A DNA stretch of 64,000 bases, from NCBI GenBank assembly GCA_963978905.1, contig OZ022256.1, forward strand, positions 51,508,001-51,572,000, in the 5' to 3' direction. The position numbers and the translations under genes were made by a program. The notes under the pieces are model-generated. The model saw only the letters and a program-made list of their open reading frames with translations. It had not been told where the DNA came from and made no database searches. Shown one piece after another: positions 36,101 to 47,600 of this stretch. Source of the DNA: Trichostrongylus colubriformis (Eukaryota > Nematoda > Chromadorea > Rhabditida > Trichostrongylidae). How positions within the stretch are numbered: the stretch's first letter is position 1; the number at the start of each line of letters is the position of its first letter.

Positions 36101-37319
36101 TCCTAGCTAGCAAGCATCGAGTTGCGCGCTTCAGGTGGCTACGACTTTCCTGTACTAATGGCACACAAACGAAGCAGCGCGGGCATAAAGCTTTGTTATA
36201 CGTGGATATGGTTGTTCAAGTGATAATTTTAAACGCTGCAACAATTGGTACATAACTGCCGCAAGTTTAAAAACAGATGGTCGTAAAATGCACATGTATA
36301 GCACACATCGCCAGAGGCAACACTGGATCCTAGGATCTTTTTATTTTCATTTACTTACAGGTAGCGTCGGCCTTGGGAGGGTCGTATTTCTTGAAAATTT
36401 TCCTCGACACAAGGCTTCACCCACATTCCAACACTGAAATTCACTCACTGTTCGACTATCCGCGTGCCAGCAATTACTGGTCACGTGCAACATCATGGCC
36501 AACGATTTTCGCTAGTAACACTTGGTCTTGTGAACGAATCTGACTCACAAAGGCGTATTTCGTTGGCACTTTGAACAGCATCCATAGCAGACCGTCCGCA
36601 TTAACTCCAAAGTATGGATTCATCCATATCATAGACATTAGAAAGCTGTAGAACATCGTCTCCACATAAGCTGACACCTGAACCACTGAAGAGCATTTGA
36701 TCGGCTGACAAAACTCGGGGGATCTGATTATGGACGTTCTCTGCCACGAAAAAAAGTTTGAAGTCGCCATTTGCTGACAGCTATTTCATGCGCAGAATGG
36801 CCACTTGGAAAGGGTGCACATGGCAAAGAAGTAACGGTAAGAATACGATTTAATGCGAGTTTTACGTCACATGGATGTTCGATTGAAGGTCACATTTCTT
36901 TTCGGAGCGGGTCACAACAAGCTATGGATTTAAGGACCCTTGCCGCGCTCCCTAGCACACAACCAATTTGCAGCTGCACACGCTAGTCATGTCGCGTGCG
37001 AGGATGTGACCCGCATAGTGCGGTGACCTAGTTGGTAACTCCTTAAACACACTCCCAGACTCGATTGGAACTAAAATAAAGAATTTCCTTTACACACAAC
37101 AAAATGGAAAATCACCTCTATATTGAGCAAGAAATATTTATAATCTTCCATTTGAGGGGTCGAGATATAAAATATTAAATACAATGAATAAATAAAAAAT
37201 ATCGTTGTTATAAAGCACACAGCATAGAACGAATACGTCACACCGTTAACCAGTTCCTGAACCGGATTTGAACTCTGATTTTGTTCAAGTTCCTTCACAT
37301 ATGAACTTACGAGAGACAT
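30110..37319 (-). CDS. 7TM chemoreceptor, Str superfamily (Srh/Sri-like), intact
   Basis: Eight exons: 37319-37311, 37256-37116 (TM1), 36677-36549 (TM2), 34934-34716 (TM3-TM4), 34563-34348 (TM5), 33012-32922 (TM6), 31417-31333 (TM7) and 30206-30110 (tail), giving 328 residues, a normal size for the family. All introns are GT-AG and phases match the other two long copies. Hydrophobic segments, STPQMEDYKYFLLN, AAYFYRYRLVLY, RFSEASRKLHQ and the MKITGLRKIWPRVE tail place it among nematode chemosensory GPCRs, expected in sensory cilia; the ligand is unknown. The start is MSL in a nine-base first exon, as in both long paralogs, with a conserved acceptor 47 nt upstream. Introns hold two TTAA-flanked elements and one MITE. 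Assignment between Srh and Sri is not certain. Confidence 0.85.
30329..30506. mobile_element. MITE with GGCCGCGTTCATACTTTGC ends, copy 4
   Basis: Lies in the last intron of the intact receptor at the position equivalent to copy 1 in the pseudogene, so it also predates the duplication. Confidence 0.65.
31836..32392. mobile_element. TTAA-flanked inverted-repeat element
   Basis: Bounded by TTAA; the ends read TTAAAGGCATCATTAGGGG and its inverse with one change. Shares inner blocks with 35384-35929 and 43288-43832. The equivalent intron of the pseudogene near 18840-18870 lacks it, so it inserted after the duplication. Confidence 0.75.
35063..35237. mobile_element. MITE with GGCCGCGTTCATACTTTGC ends, copy 5
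   Basis: Same intron position as copy 2. The outer end is more worn; the right end reads CCAAGTATGAATGCGGC. Confidence 0.6.
35384..35929. mobile_element. TTAA-flanked inverted-repeat element, 546 bp
   Basis: Starts TTAAAGGCAGCTTTAGGGG, ends CACTGTCTTTAA. Nearly the same length and sequence as 43288-43832. No transposase inside. Confidence 0.8.
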
Positions 37320-37959
37320 TTCTCAGAAAAGATGTCGTATCGCCAATTATTGCTCAGGAAAGATTCCTGAAATAGACGGACTTCTCTAGGGTGATATTGG
37401 TAGAATCTTTATTCTGAATCATGAACTCAAAGTCATAGTCGGGATTCCCTTATAAAGAAGAGTAACACCAGATAACGCCAGACACAATCCCTCTACCCTT
37501 ACAATGTGATTTTGATATTAGAAAAATCGTTTTTTGAAATAATTCCCGGATGTTTCTGCCAAATAACGAAATTGGTAGTCAGATTCTTCGGCGTGGACAG
37601 TTGAACGTTAACTATGGAAATGAAAAATGTCTCAATTACCAGGTTACAGCCTGTTTTCGATAAGATGACTGGATAAACACAAATGGTGGAATAACATGGA
37701 TCGTAAATTATGCATCTTATTAGTAGACATAGTAGGCATAGTTAGTCATTAGGACCAGCAAACAAACAATGTATTCGTGGTTGCTTGGCTTTGATAGGGG
37801 ATTCGCGTGATTCTGTTAAGAAAATCGGTGAAGCAGAAACCGACGCGCAATAATACAATATCGCAATAATCCGACTAAATACGTTTTGTAGTGTAGGCAT
37901 AGCCGTTTCTCGGCTCGTTACAGTCTCCATGTATTAAAATTGCGTACAGATACCGGAGC

Positions 37960-38340
37960 CTGGATGTGTGGCGATCGGTCGAAAAATTTTTTCAACATAG
38001 AAAGCTGCAAACAACTTGCACTCGCCGCGCCGCTTGCCGCGGGCGGCGCAGCGAGTGCGAGTTGTTTGCAGCTTTTATATTGAAACAGAACAATAACAAC
38101 ATAGACGGATTTCCGAAGCTTCCAGTCTGCAATCTATGGAGATCCTTCACGGTATCAGCCCACTGCGTCTCGAGCGGAAATCCAAACAACTGCGGCAAGT
38201 CGTACCGACGGCGCTGCGAAGCAAAAATTTGACCAATCGCCACACATCCCCGGAGCCCATGCTACGTAGCGCCACGATTCCAAGCTTCAAACACCGGGAG
38301 GGATAGGGAAAACTGGGAATACATGCTCTTTGAAAACAAA
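37960..38340. repeat. Interspersed repeat with an inner inverted pair
   Basis: Same family as about 25190-25560, 56215-56535 and 62655-62960. This copy has 24-bp arms at 38002-38025 and 38051-38074 (one mismatch), built from GCTGCAAACAACTTGCACTC and its inverse, so its end looks locally inverted. Confidence 0.6.
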
Positions 38341-38765
38341 CCTACTTGAGAAGAATAGGTGATGTGTAGCGAACAACTCATTGGGAAAATTGTGGCTTGG
38401 AATCTTATCACCATTCCGTAGAACAGTGAGTCGTGCTGCCGTTTATCCGCAGGTAGAGTTGCCGGCTAGAGCTGAACAACGTCTGCGGCTGCTCACTGAA
38501 CCTCACAACCTGTTGTAGTCTCCCCCGGCTAGTAACGCGGAGGGGTGCGAGAAAGAATGGAGATTTTGATTATTTCATTTCTTCTCTACCTTTACATTGC
38601 TGAGCACCTCTACTTTCATATTCCACAATCTCAATCACAATTTACCCCTTCCGGTGTCTTTAAACGTGGGAGCCCGCAAGGTTTCGCGAGTGGCATCCGC
38701 ACGAGACTCCGACGCTTGGGGATGTTGTGGCAGTTTCCTTGTTGGCACACTCCGCGATAATCAAA

Positions 38766-39040
38766 TGGGTCAATTTACCTTTTAGGAGCAGTAGCCCTCT
38801 GGTAACTGGTCAAGCTGCACCTTTTTCGTATCGCCACGCGCGCTATTACGGCCCCACACCGCTCGAACATACTTCGACGCCACCCACTTGAGGTTCCCCA
38901 TTGGGTAATTGCGCAAAATGGGTGGGTTCAAGTAGGACCGTGGTAGCGCACCGGGGCGACGCAAAAAAGGCTCAGTCATACTAGTTATCCAAAGATCTAC
39001 TGTTCCAAGAAGGTAAGTAGACCCTTTTTATCACGAAATC
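38766..39040. mobile_element. Inverted-repeat element, GGTCNATTTACC ends
   Basis: Both ends carry a GTAACT/AGTTA...TACTGTTCC arm pair, and the middle has a GCCACCCACTTGAG block. Related copies lie at about 49150-49290 (deleted) and 55090-55410. No coding capacity. Confidence 0.55.
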
Positions 39041-39802
39041 TGCCTTTAAGTAATGTTCTCAAGTAATTATCGCGCCAAAGAACATACTCAACCTCCTTCG
39101 ATTAGCCAAGATTATGAATGAGTCTAACAAGCAAATTAAGTAGGATTTTAGTGGGCAGCCATTTGAGCAGACTTAAGAAAGCTAAGCACTTCACACCTAA
39201 GCGTTAACCAATCTTATGTAATTGGTAGTGGATTCCCTCGATCGAGGTGATTTCTATCAATTCGGTTATGAAATCAAGATTGTCTGATAAACCATTACCA
39301 GATTCTACAAGCTTTGAAGCCTCGAGGTAGGGTCAGGGTACCCTGGGACTTGAGGATTCCTCGACATGGGCCGCATTTGATCGAACATGAGGAGGTCGCA
39401 CCTGCAGAGATCGGCGATAAGCACTAGAATCTAAAGTCTCAAAAAGCAGATGAGAAGTGAGGGGTATTTCACAGCGAGCCCGTGGAGAGGAAATGTGAAA
39501 TGAATATCTTTCTGCGTCAGTCAAGCATACATAGCAATGAAACACATTGAAAATATATTACGGCAACAGCACTGATAATGTGAAGCTCAGAAGCAGGTCG
39601 TATTTGATCCCCGATGAGGGAGATGGATCGTTCTGGAGCGGCTATTTTTCTCGAAACCTGGGAGTGCTTGAGTAGGGTATGTAGGCTAATAATGCCTTAA
39701 GGTGAAGTAAGTCCAATTCTCGAAGCTCTAAACTCGAAAACTTGTGTGATAGCATCCATCGGACATTGCAATACACATCACATCGTCTTGACTTCCATCT
39801 GA
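39041..39802. other. Spacer, nothing recognised
   Basis: AT-rich spacer between two inverted-repeat elements. Short frames on the minus strand show no recognisable domain. Confidence 0.4.
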
Positions 39803-40550
39803 TTAAAGGCACCGGGAGGGGGGCAGGGGCGGAATAACGTTTACGAAAACAATGGCGTCTGAAAACAAACATATGGGTTCGGTAGATACAATGTGTAACG
39901 AAACCGGCGTTGAAAAACGCGTCACAGGGCGCTATTTGCCCCCAGGGCGCGCTTCCGTCCGAACTGCAAGCTTCCGTGGCCGAGCCACGCTTCGTTCATT
40001 TTGAAGCTTGTTTTCGACCTGATGTAACCTTATTTTTGAATTATTTCCCTTTTGCTGTTTTCTAGTGACATATTTTACTTGTTTACTTATAGATCTTCTT
40101 AATTGTGCATTTCTATACCTGAAAATCTCAGAAGGGTCAAATAAAGTCGGGGGGAGACGCAACTTTGCGTCGACGTCGATGCCCCTTTCCCTTACTAGGC
40201 TTAGGCTAAAATTGATATCCCCTCCTCCCACATTAAAAAGCATCTGTCAAAGCATAGGTCTCATCTGCTTCAGCCTAACCCTAGGAAGGGAAAGAAGCTT
40301 TGACGTGGGTGAAAATTTTGCCTCTCCCCCCTTCCCGACTTTATTTCACCCGTAAGTACATCTAGAAACAATATAAGAAAGAACAAAGTGAAAACTAAAA
40401 GGAAAAAACAAATCTATATTAGAACAATCTTCTTTTGGCACCATGCCAAGGCGTCAAATTGGCGAGTTAGTGCAATGGCGGCCACTCAAGCTCGTCCACA
40501 CTACGTCTGTCCTACCGTAAGCCAAAACTACCCCCTCCTGGTGTCTTTAA
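39803..40550. mobile_element. 748-bp TTAA-flanked element, TTAAAGGCACCGGGAGGGG ends
   Basis: TTAA at both ends; inverted ends AGGCACCGGGAGGGGG and AGACACCAGGAGGGGG. A nested inverted-repeat unit with GGTCAAATAAAGTCGGG ends spans about 40134-40350. An inverse copy lies at 46821-47584. TTAA target duplication is typical of piggyBac-type insertion, but the superfamily is not proven. Confidence 0.8.
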
Positions 40551-40919
40551 AGCACCATGATAGCTGATTATCAGTATTTCCATTAATACATTTCGTTTAT
40601 GTTGAAAAATCACTGAAGCAAAGCGACGATTGGTGGAAACCTTGGAATGATGCTGATGTGTCGTAATAGACAAATGTGGTCGGATACGACGACACACACT
40701 GTGTTCGAAACATTTGCTAGTTGTAGCTATAGCAAAGGTGTTTGTACATACGTGAGATGTGAATAAAAAAAAAGAGGATAACCTCAACTTGATTGCTCAA
40801 CGCGCTCATCATAACAATACCACCGTGAACTTCCCTTTGAGACCTGGCGAAGCTGCATCATGTCCCCCTGAATTACATTCAATACAGTATGAAGCTTGGA
40901 AAAATTAAAATACGCATGA

Positions 40920-41066
40920 TAAGGCCGCGTTCATACTTTGCGCCGGTAGAGCGTGGCTGCATTAACAGGCAGTGAGGCAGAGTGGCGCAGAGAAGATGCA
41001 GAGACGACGCATGAAACGAGAAAGGGGGCACAGGTAGAGACGCAAAGAACTATGAACGCGGCCTAA
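40920..41066. mobile_element. MITE with GGCCGCGTTCATACTTTGC ends, copy 6
   Basis: The left end is the best preserved: AAGGCCGCGTTCATACTTTG; the right end is AACTATGAACGCGGCCTA. Short internal deletion relative to the others. Confidence 0.75.
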
Positions 41067-41284
41067 ATCCTCAGTGATCCCAATCCCGACACTTGTGCGA
41101 ATATGTATTATCAGCTTTGCTGCCGTACAATAATTTTCGCATCACATAATGTAGTGATGAGGTAATGCAAAACAGGCTTGATATAAGCTGACCAGTTGGC
41201 GGGCGCACACTACTGTGCGCGAAACACCATGTGCGTCAGTAGGTCGGCCTGTATTACTCTTTTTCTTGAGGACAGAGTATTTCA

Positions 41285-42005
41285 GTGCACACCCAGCCCA
41301 CCGTGGGCGGAGCTTAACTTGGTCCATGTGTGGTCTTTACTTAGTGTCCCATGCCCTACCCATGCCGCATTTGTCCCCATCTCCACAGGTCGTTTTTCGT
41401 GTAACGTCCAAGCTCCGCCCACCAATTTAAATGCTCCGCCCACTGTGCCCTGCATTCTTTCCTGACCTTCAGGAACTCATCCCTGATCTTGATCCATCTT
41501 CTCCCTATGTCTGAGGCACATTCGAACCCAATCAACAATTTTTGAACATTCCACGACGGCCCCGCCCATTATGGGCGGAGCTTGACTTGGTCCATGTGTG
41601 GTCTTTACTTAGTGTCCCATGCCCTACCCATACCGCATTTGTCCCCATCTCCACAGGTCGTTTTTCGTGTAACGTCCAAGCTCCGCCCACCAATTTAATG
41701 CTCCGCCCACTGTGCCCTGCATTCTTTCCTGACCTTCAGAAACTCATCCCTGACCTAAATCCATCTTCTCCCTACGTTAGGAGCACGTTCGAACCCAATC
41801 AACATTTTCGGGCTGAAAGCCAAACATTCCAGTGCACGCCCCGTCCCCGTGGGCGGAGCTTAATTTGGTCCATGTGTGGTCTTTACTTCCTGTCCCATGC
41901 CCTACCCATACCACACTTGGCCCCATCTGCACAGGTCGTTTTTCATATGATACCTAATTTCGTGACAGACGGAGGGACAGACGCCTTAGCGCTTTATATA
42001 TAGTA
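41285..42005. repeat. Tandem array of GC-rich units ending in a GACAGAC tail
   Basis: About 2.6 units of 269-278 bp. TGGTCCATGTGTGGTCTTTAC recurs near 41320, 41590 and 41868. Units contain TGGGCGGAGCTT and CTCCGCCCAC blocks. The array ends AATTTCGTGACAGACGGAGG then TTTATATATAGTATGG, the same kind of tail as the 11.5-12.9 kb array. Confidence 0.8.
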
Positions 42006-43287
42006 TGGATGGATAGCGGTTTAAAGTGAGCCGCTCTGCATTCTGCCGTGAGATGCCCGTAACATTGTGCACCAGGACAGCTGGGGGAATTAAATTGGTC
42101 ACATTAGAACTGCACTTAAATGTTCAAATGATAGATTGGAAACAAACCCTTATTCATAACAAACCCACAAAAACTTCAGGAATTGCAGAAACCTGTTTGA
42201 TCATAGATAATATAGTTGAGATTCCTTTAGAAAATTCCTTTTTCCATGGTTCCGGAAAGGGTGCACCACACACAATTAATGTCACGGCACACATTTTCTT
42301 CATAATAAACAACTTTTGCAGCAATATTCTCTTTTTCAATCGTTATCAGTGTTGATCACCAACCCTTGATGTCTACTCCCCATAACACTTAAAAAATTAG
42401 AGCCATGGGGTCAAGTGGCTCGGGGGTGGGGTGGTAGAGGCTTGGCCGTTATGCCTTGGAAGATTGTTGACGACGCTGTGAAGCCTTCCGTGATAAGGCC
42501 GAGGCAAATCTGGGAGAGCCTGGACGCGTCCCCAACTGCAACAAGTAGCGTGTCCCCGCGAGCCACAATGACTCGAATCATGTGATTGCTGGTTCATGAG
42601 ATCTGAGTTTCCGGTCAAATACACAGGCACACTACCAGCAGACAATTAGCTGCTTATATACATTCGGATCTGCTGTTATATAGTAGTAATATATATTAGA
42701 CGACAGATAAGTACTGCGCTGAGCTTCTATAACAGTTCTACTGTTCCACCAACAAAACTAGAGTATGTATCAGCACGTATTGACGAGACGACAGAGGGAT
42801 GAGTCGTAATATGATGCGTATAGGAGGAAAATCGCGGGATCAGGCCTGAGTAGGGGAGCCTTAGGGAGTCGTTTTTAGGTTGGAAAATGGGGTAGGCTCA
42901 TCAGAAAAATTATTCGAGGTTTACTCGACGACACCTTCATTCTAAATGATTTTTTGAGCGATAAAGTGAAGTATGTATAATGGTCGCCAATGATTAATAC
43001 TGAGTACCAGGTCACAATGCTATAATTATCGATTTACCACCTTTTTAAAGGGAACTGTGAGGAGTCGGGAAAGAGTGGAAGATAGAAAGAGGTGATCAAT
43101 TTGAATGAACATTCTAAGTGGAAGCGATAGTCAGTAGAGAAACTCGGACTCTAAAGCACAACGTTGTGACCTGTATTGGCATCTACCGTGCATCTCTGCG
43201 AACTGCAACATCACCTTTCCGAGCTGCTCGCTGTAGAAGATGTCATTTGTGGTCTCGTAGGGTGCATTTCATTGATTCATTATGATC
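42006..43287. other. Spacer, no gene recognised
   Basis: A 109-codon frame at 42026-42355 and a minus-strand frame at 42397-42645 show no domain or splice support. Near 43130-43275 lies a repeat shared with about 16100-16260 and 28160-28330 (TCTGCGAACTGCAACATCAC). Confidence 0.4.
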
Positions 43288-43832
43288 TTAAAGGCAGCTT
43301 TAGGGAAAATTTGGACGAAAAGTAAAAGAAGTAGTGAATATGAAAGCCGAGATGCCTAGTAACAGGATAGTATAGAAAAACGGATGGAAATGGCCAAAAA
43401 CCAGTGAAATAGGACCCCTTCACACCGTTGGTTCTAGGCTCTGACGACCTTTCCGTCAAGAAGCGGGTAGTCCGCATAGGTTTTCCATTGGCATTACCAA
43501 GACGTAAACATGAAGGGATGTTCGGAAATGCGATAGCATCTATTTTCATGTGGTGACCTTCAAGCTAAAAGTAAGAAAGCGCCCTGCGATACTTTTAATC
43601 CTGCCGATCTCCTTGACCAACCTCACCGTGTCCAGCCACTAATCACGTCGCCAGGAGGCGGGTTGCTCTAACCAGGGCGGCTTGCCCTGATGAGGCCGCC
43701 TCCGCCAGTGTTCAAGGGGACGCCTTTTACAGGGGATTTCGCCATACATAGACCTTTCAGCCCCGTAATTTTTCAGTCAGGGCTTCCTTTTGGGATTCCC
43801 TGCCGCTCACATTATCCCAAACACTATCTTTA
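43288..43832. mobile_element. TTAA-flanked inverted-repeat element, 545 bp
   Basis: Starts TTAAAGGCAGCTTTAGGG, ends CACTATCTTTAA. Closest relative is 35384-35929. Confidence 0.8.
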
Positions 43833-44610
43833 AATGAATGAAACAACAAACAAAAGCAATCAAATGAAGCATTGAATGGGAGAATGAACGAAAAATTGAG
43901 AAAAAAGTTCTTGTGGTGAGAAACCCCACAGAATCCACGTTCGACGTCTTAACAAGGTGCCATGTGTGTAATATACGTATTAATTGTGATCTAACAAATT
44001 GTAGGTCTTACGCTAGGTCTTACTCGGTGTCTTCGAGGAGACACTTTGAGTACAGGCCCTGGTAGTGTCACAAACGCGAATCGAGGACGATAGTACTTCT
44101 CGAAAGATTTCAACGACGCTAGCCTGACTTCGGAGAATCCCACTTCGTGGGTTTTTTCGACGCCCTGCTGTATTTTGATCCCCCCCCCCCCCATGAACAA
44201 CTTCTCACTGTTACGCAGCGTTCATACTTTGCTTGCCGCCACTGGTGACGGCGGCAGAATCGTATGCCCGCCACCGACCATGGCGGCGCTCTACTAACGC
44301 ACTAACGAGCTCCGTTTGTAAAGCGCTTGACCCAGCCACACCACAATATGATGATCGTGGTGAAGGTCAACGAATTTGAATTCGAATCTTGGCATAGTAC
44401 TAAACTATGCATGATGATCGCGGCTAGAGCTCACGAATCCAAATTCTAATCTTGGCAGTTTTGGACCTCGAGTAACCTGACGTATTATCATCTTTATCTT
44501 TACGGATAACCACATGATAAAACAGGAGCAGTAAAGCAAATCAAGAAATGGCGTACAATGTACAAACAAGAGAAAGGCAACTACAAGCAATAGTATTCAT
44601 TGAATGTAAA

Positions 44611-47600
44611 TTAAATTCTCGCTGTTGTCATGGTTGGTGGTATTTCCACTGGTTCCACTCGAGGCCATATTTTTCGCAGACCCGTGATCTTCATAAAATG
44701 GTTCCTGAAACGCACTATGCTATATCATGGGATCCGTAGATGATACGATGTGTGCAATGCATGTTGTTAGGATGTGGGAGGATGTTTGCAATTTTTTTCA
44801 ATTCTTTTGGTTTTTAATTCTGTCTTCTACACCAAGAGCTTAACCGTGATTTTTGTAAAACATTTTTGGTTCCCATATTAGTTTATGATGATACATCGCG
44901 ATAAATTTGATATTTGAAACCTAGAAAAGTTAAAAATTGACTTTAAAATCAAGAGAAAAATAAAGCAAGACATTTAAGAAGTCAGCACTTCGCAGTTATG
45001 GTTTCTATGACCTCGTCAGTGTCATTTTTAAATTAAACACTGGCTTCGGTTTCAGCTTTATATAGTTGCCAGCATTGGATGCTGACCCATTATCGATTCT
45101 TTCTTTCTTTTCATTTCTTTTCACCTGAGTTTTCCCCAGGTTCCGTTTTGAAAAGCACTTCAAAATGAGCAAGTAGCATCCTACATATATCTCAGTTTAA
45201 AGAGAAACTGTCGTTACCAATAACTTGTTGTCATCACGATCATTGCTATTGTACCATTGCAGGATTTCATCGACATCATCACACTTCCAATCCACACATA
45301 CGCTAAAAATGCTTATTCCTCTGTTTTTCAAGATTCGGAAATAATCGCATTCAAGTGATTTCGTTCGACGGTTTTTCGTATTCTTCGGATGGAATATGTT
45401 GATGGATTGGGAATAAAACCTGCCGCGACCTCTGTACAAAGCAGATAGGTTATGCTACAGTCTGGTTGCAAATAATCTTTTTATAAACTTCCCATAGCCT
45501 CTGTAATACGAAGGGGGCAATCTGGTAAGCAGGCGGAGGTAGGGTGTACCTTAGGACTCTCCGATTACGTCAGCGAGCCACGAGTGCCGAGTACCTCGCT
45601 GGTCCCGTTGTGTATTATGTCGCGCTCTGGGATATTTGATCAGCGGCTCCTCGCGACCTGACCTAGTCGGATTGTCCTGACACACACTCACTGGAAACTG
45701 GAGTCGGAAAGTTCCTTCTTCCGTTCCTGAACCCCTACAGCTCGACAATGCTCTGCACGTGGACGTGTTAGCTACCGCATTAATCTTGTGAGCTGAAAGG
45801 GTCACGTTGCAATCTTTCGAAGGAAATCTTAACAACGCGGTAGCAGTATTTCTCGTATCCCGATCTGGTCTAGCTAATTCTAAGCTCAACCCTGCTAAGT
45901 TTGAAGCGATGCCCTTTCCAGTTATAGGTGTCACTTAGTTGTCTAAATTCAATTGTTTTGAGAAGACTAGGTTAGCTTAAAGACACTCCCCGCGATTACC
46001 TTGAATGGGTTTGAGAGCTGAATCATGAAATTAAATGTGCTAAAGAATATACCGAGTGAGAAAAATTTGAAAGAAGCACCCGAAAATGGCGAAAATGAGG
46101 TCTTCTGACATCTGGCCCTGTACGAGATTGCCGCGTGAAAACGAGCCTTCGAATCAGTTTCCGTTGGATGGTATCATGAGGAACCTTGGGATATTACCTG
46201 TTTCGCCGAGTGAACGGTTCATTAACAACTGGAACTTCTTCTTCATCTTATCTTATCGCAGAATCACAGGCCCACGTAGATGCCACGATGCAAAAAGCTT
46301 CGTCCAGTGCTGGGTGGGATCGCAGTTGATGGGCGCGGTCGCAGTTGATTCCCGCGGGCGTAGCACTGTCAGAAGGCCTCGTGACGCCGCTTAAAGGAAT
46401 CGTTCACGGAAAATGAGTTTTTGTGTTACCCATACGTTTGTGTTGTATTTGCCTAATGTGGGCCTCATGCAAAATTTCACGCGAAAAAAATGCGAGTCTG
46501 GCTGAGATACAGCACCACAAAGTGCGGTCACAGTGGGCGGGGCCTAAGAGAAAAGCCTCGTTCCGCCGTCCGCCATGGTCGGAGACGCATTGTAGGAGCA
46601 GAAAGTTTCGTAAACAGTCCCACTCTCCGTTCCCAACGGCGGCGGACCACGGGACGAGGCTTTTACTCTCAGGCCCCGCCCGCTGGGACCGCACTTTGTG
46701 GTGCTGTATCTCAGCCAGATTCGCATTTTTTCGCGTGAAATTTTGCATGGGGCCCACATTAGGCAAATGCAACATAAATGTATGGGTAACACAAAAACGC
46801 ATTTTCCGTGGACGATTCCTTTAAAGACACCAGGAGGGGGTAATTTTGGCTTACTGTAGAACAGACGTAGTGTGGACGACTTTGAGTGGCCGCCATTGCA
46901 CAAACTCGCCAATTTGACGCCTTGGCATGGTGCCAAAAAAAGATGGTTCTATTATAGATTTGTTTTTTCCTTTTAGTTTTTACTTTGTTCTTTCTTATAT
47001 TGTTTCTAGATGTTTTTACGGGTCAAATAAAGTCGGGGGGGGGGGGGAGACGCAAAATTTTAACCCACGTCAAAGCTTCTTTCCCTTCCTAGGGTTAGGC
47101 CAAAGCAGATGAGACCTATGCTTTGACAGATGCTTTTTAATGTGGGAGGAAGGGGTATCAATTTTAGCCTAAGCCTAGTAAGGGAAAGGAGCTTCGACGT
47201 CGACGCAAAGTTGCGTCTCCCCCCCCCCCCCCCCCCCCGACTTTGTTTGACCCTTCTGAGATTTTCAGGTATAGAAATGCACAATTAAGAAGATCCATAA
47301 GTAAACAAGTAAAATGTCACTAGAAAACAGTCTAAAGAGGAAATAATTCAAAAATAAGCTTACATCAGGCCGAAGACAAGCTTTAAAATGAACGAAGCGT
47401 GGCTCGGCCATGGAAGCTTGCAGTTCGGACGGAAGCGCGCCCTGGGGGCAAATAGCGCCCTATGGCGCGTTTTTCAACGCCGGTTTCGTTACACATTGTA
47501 TCTACCGAACCCATTTGTTTGTTTTCAGACGCCACTGTTGTTGTAAACGTTATTCCGCCCTTGCCCCCCTCCCGGTGCCTTTAAATGGTACAGCCTCGCT

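Noticed and set aside
46404..46936. Overlapping frames of 82-133 codons on both strands
   Set aside because: Produced by a long inverted repeat reading open in both directions; the family has no protein elsewhere.
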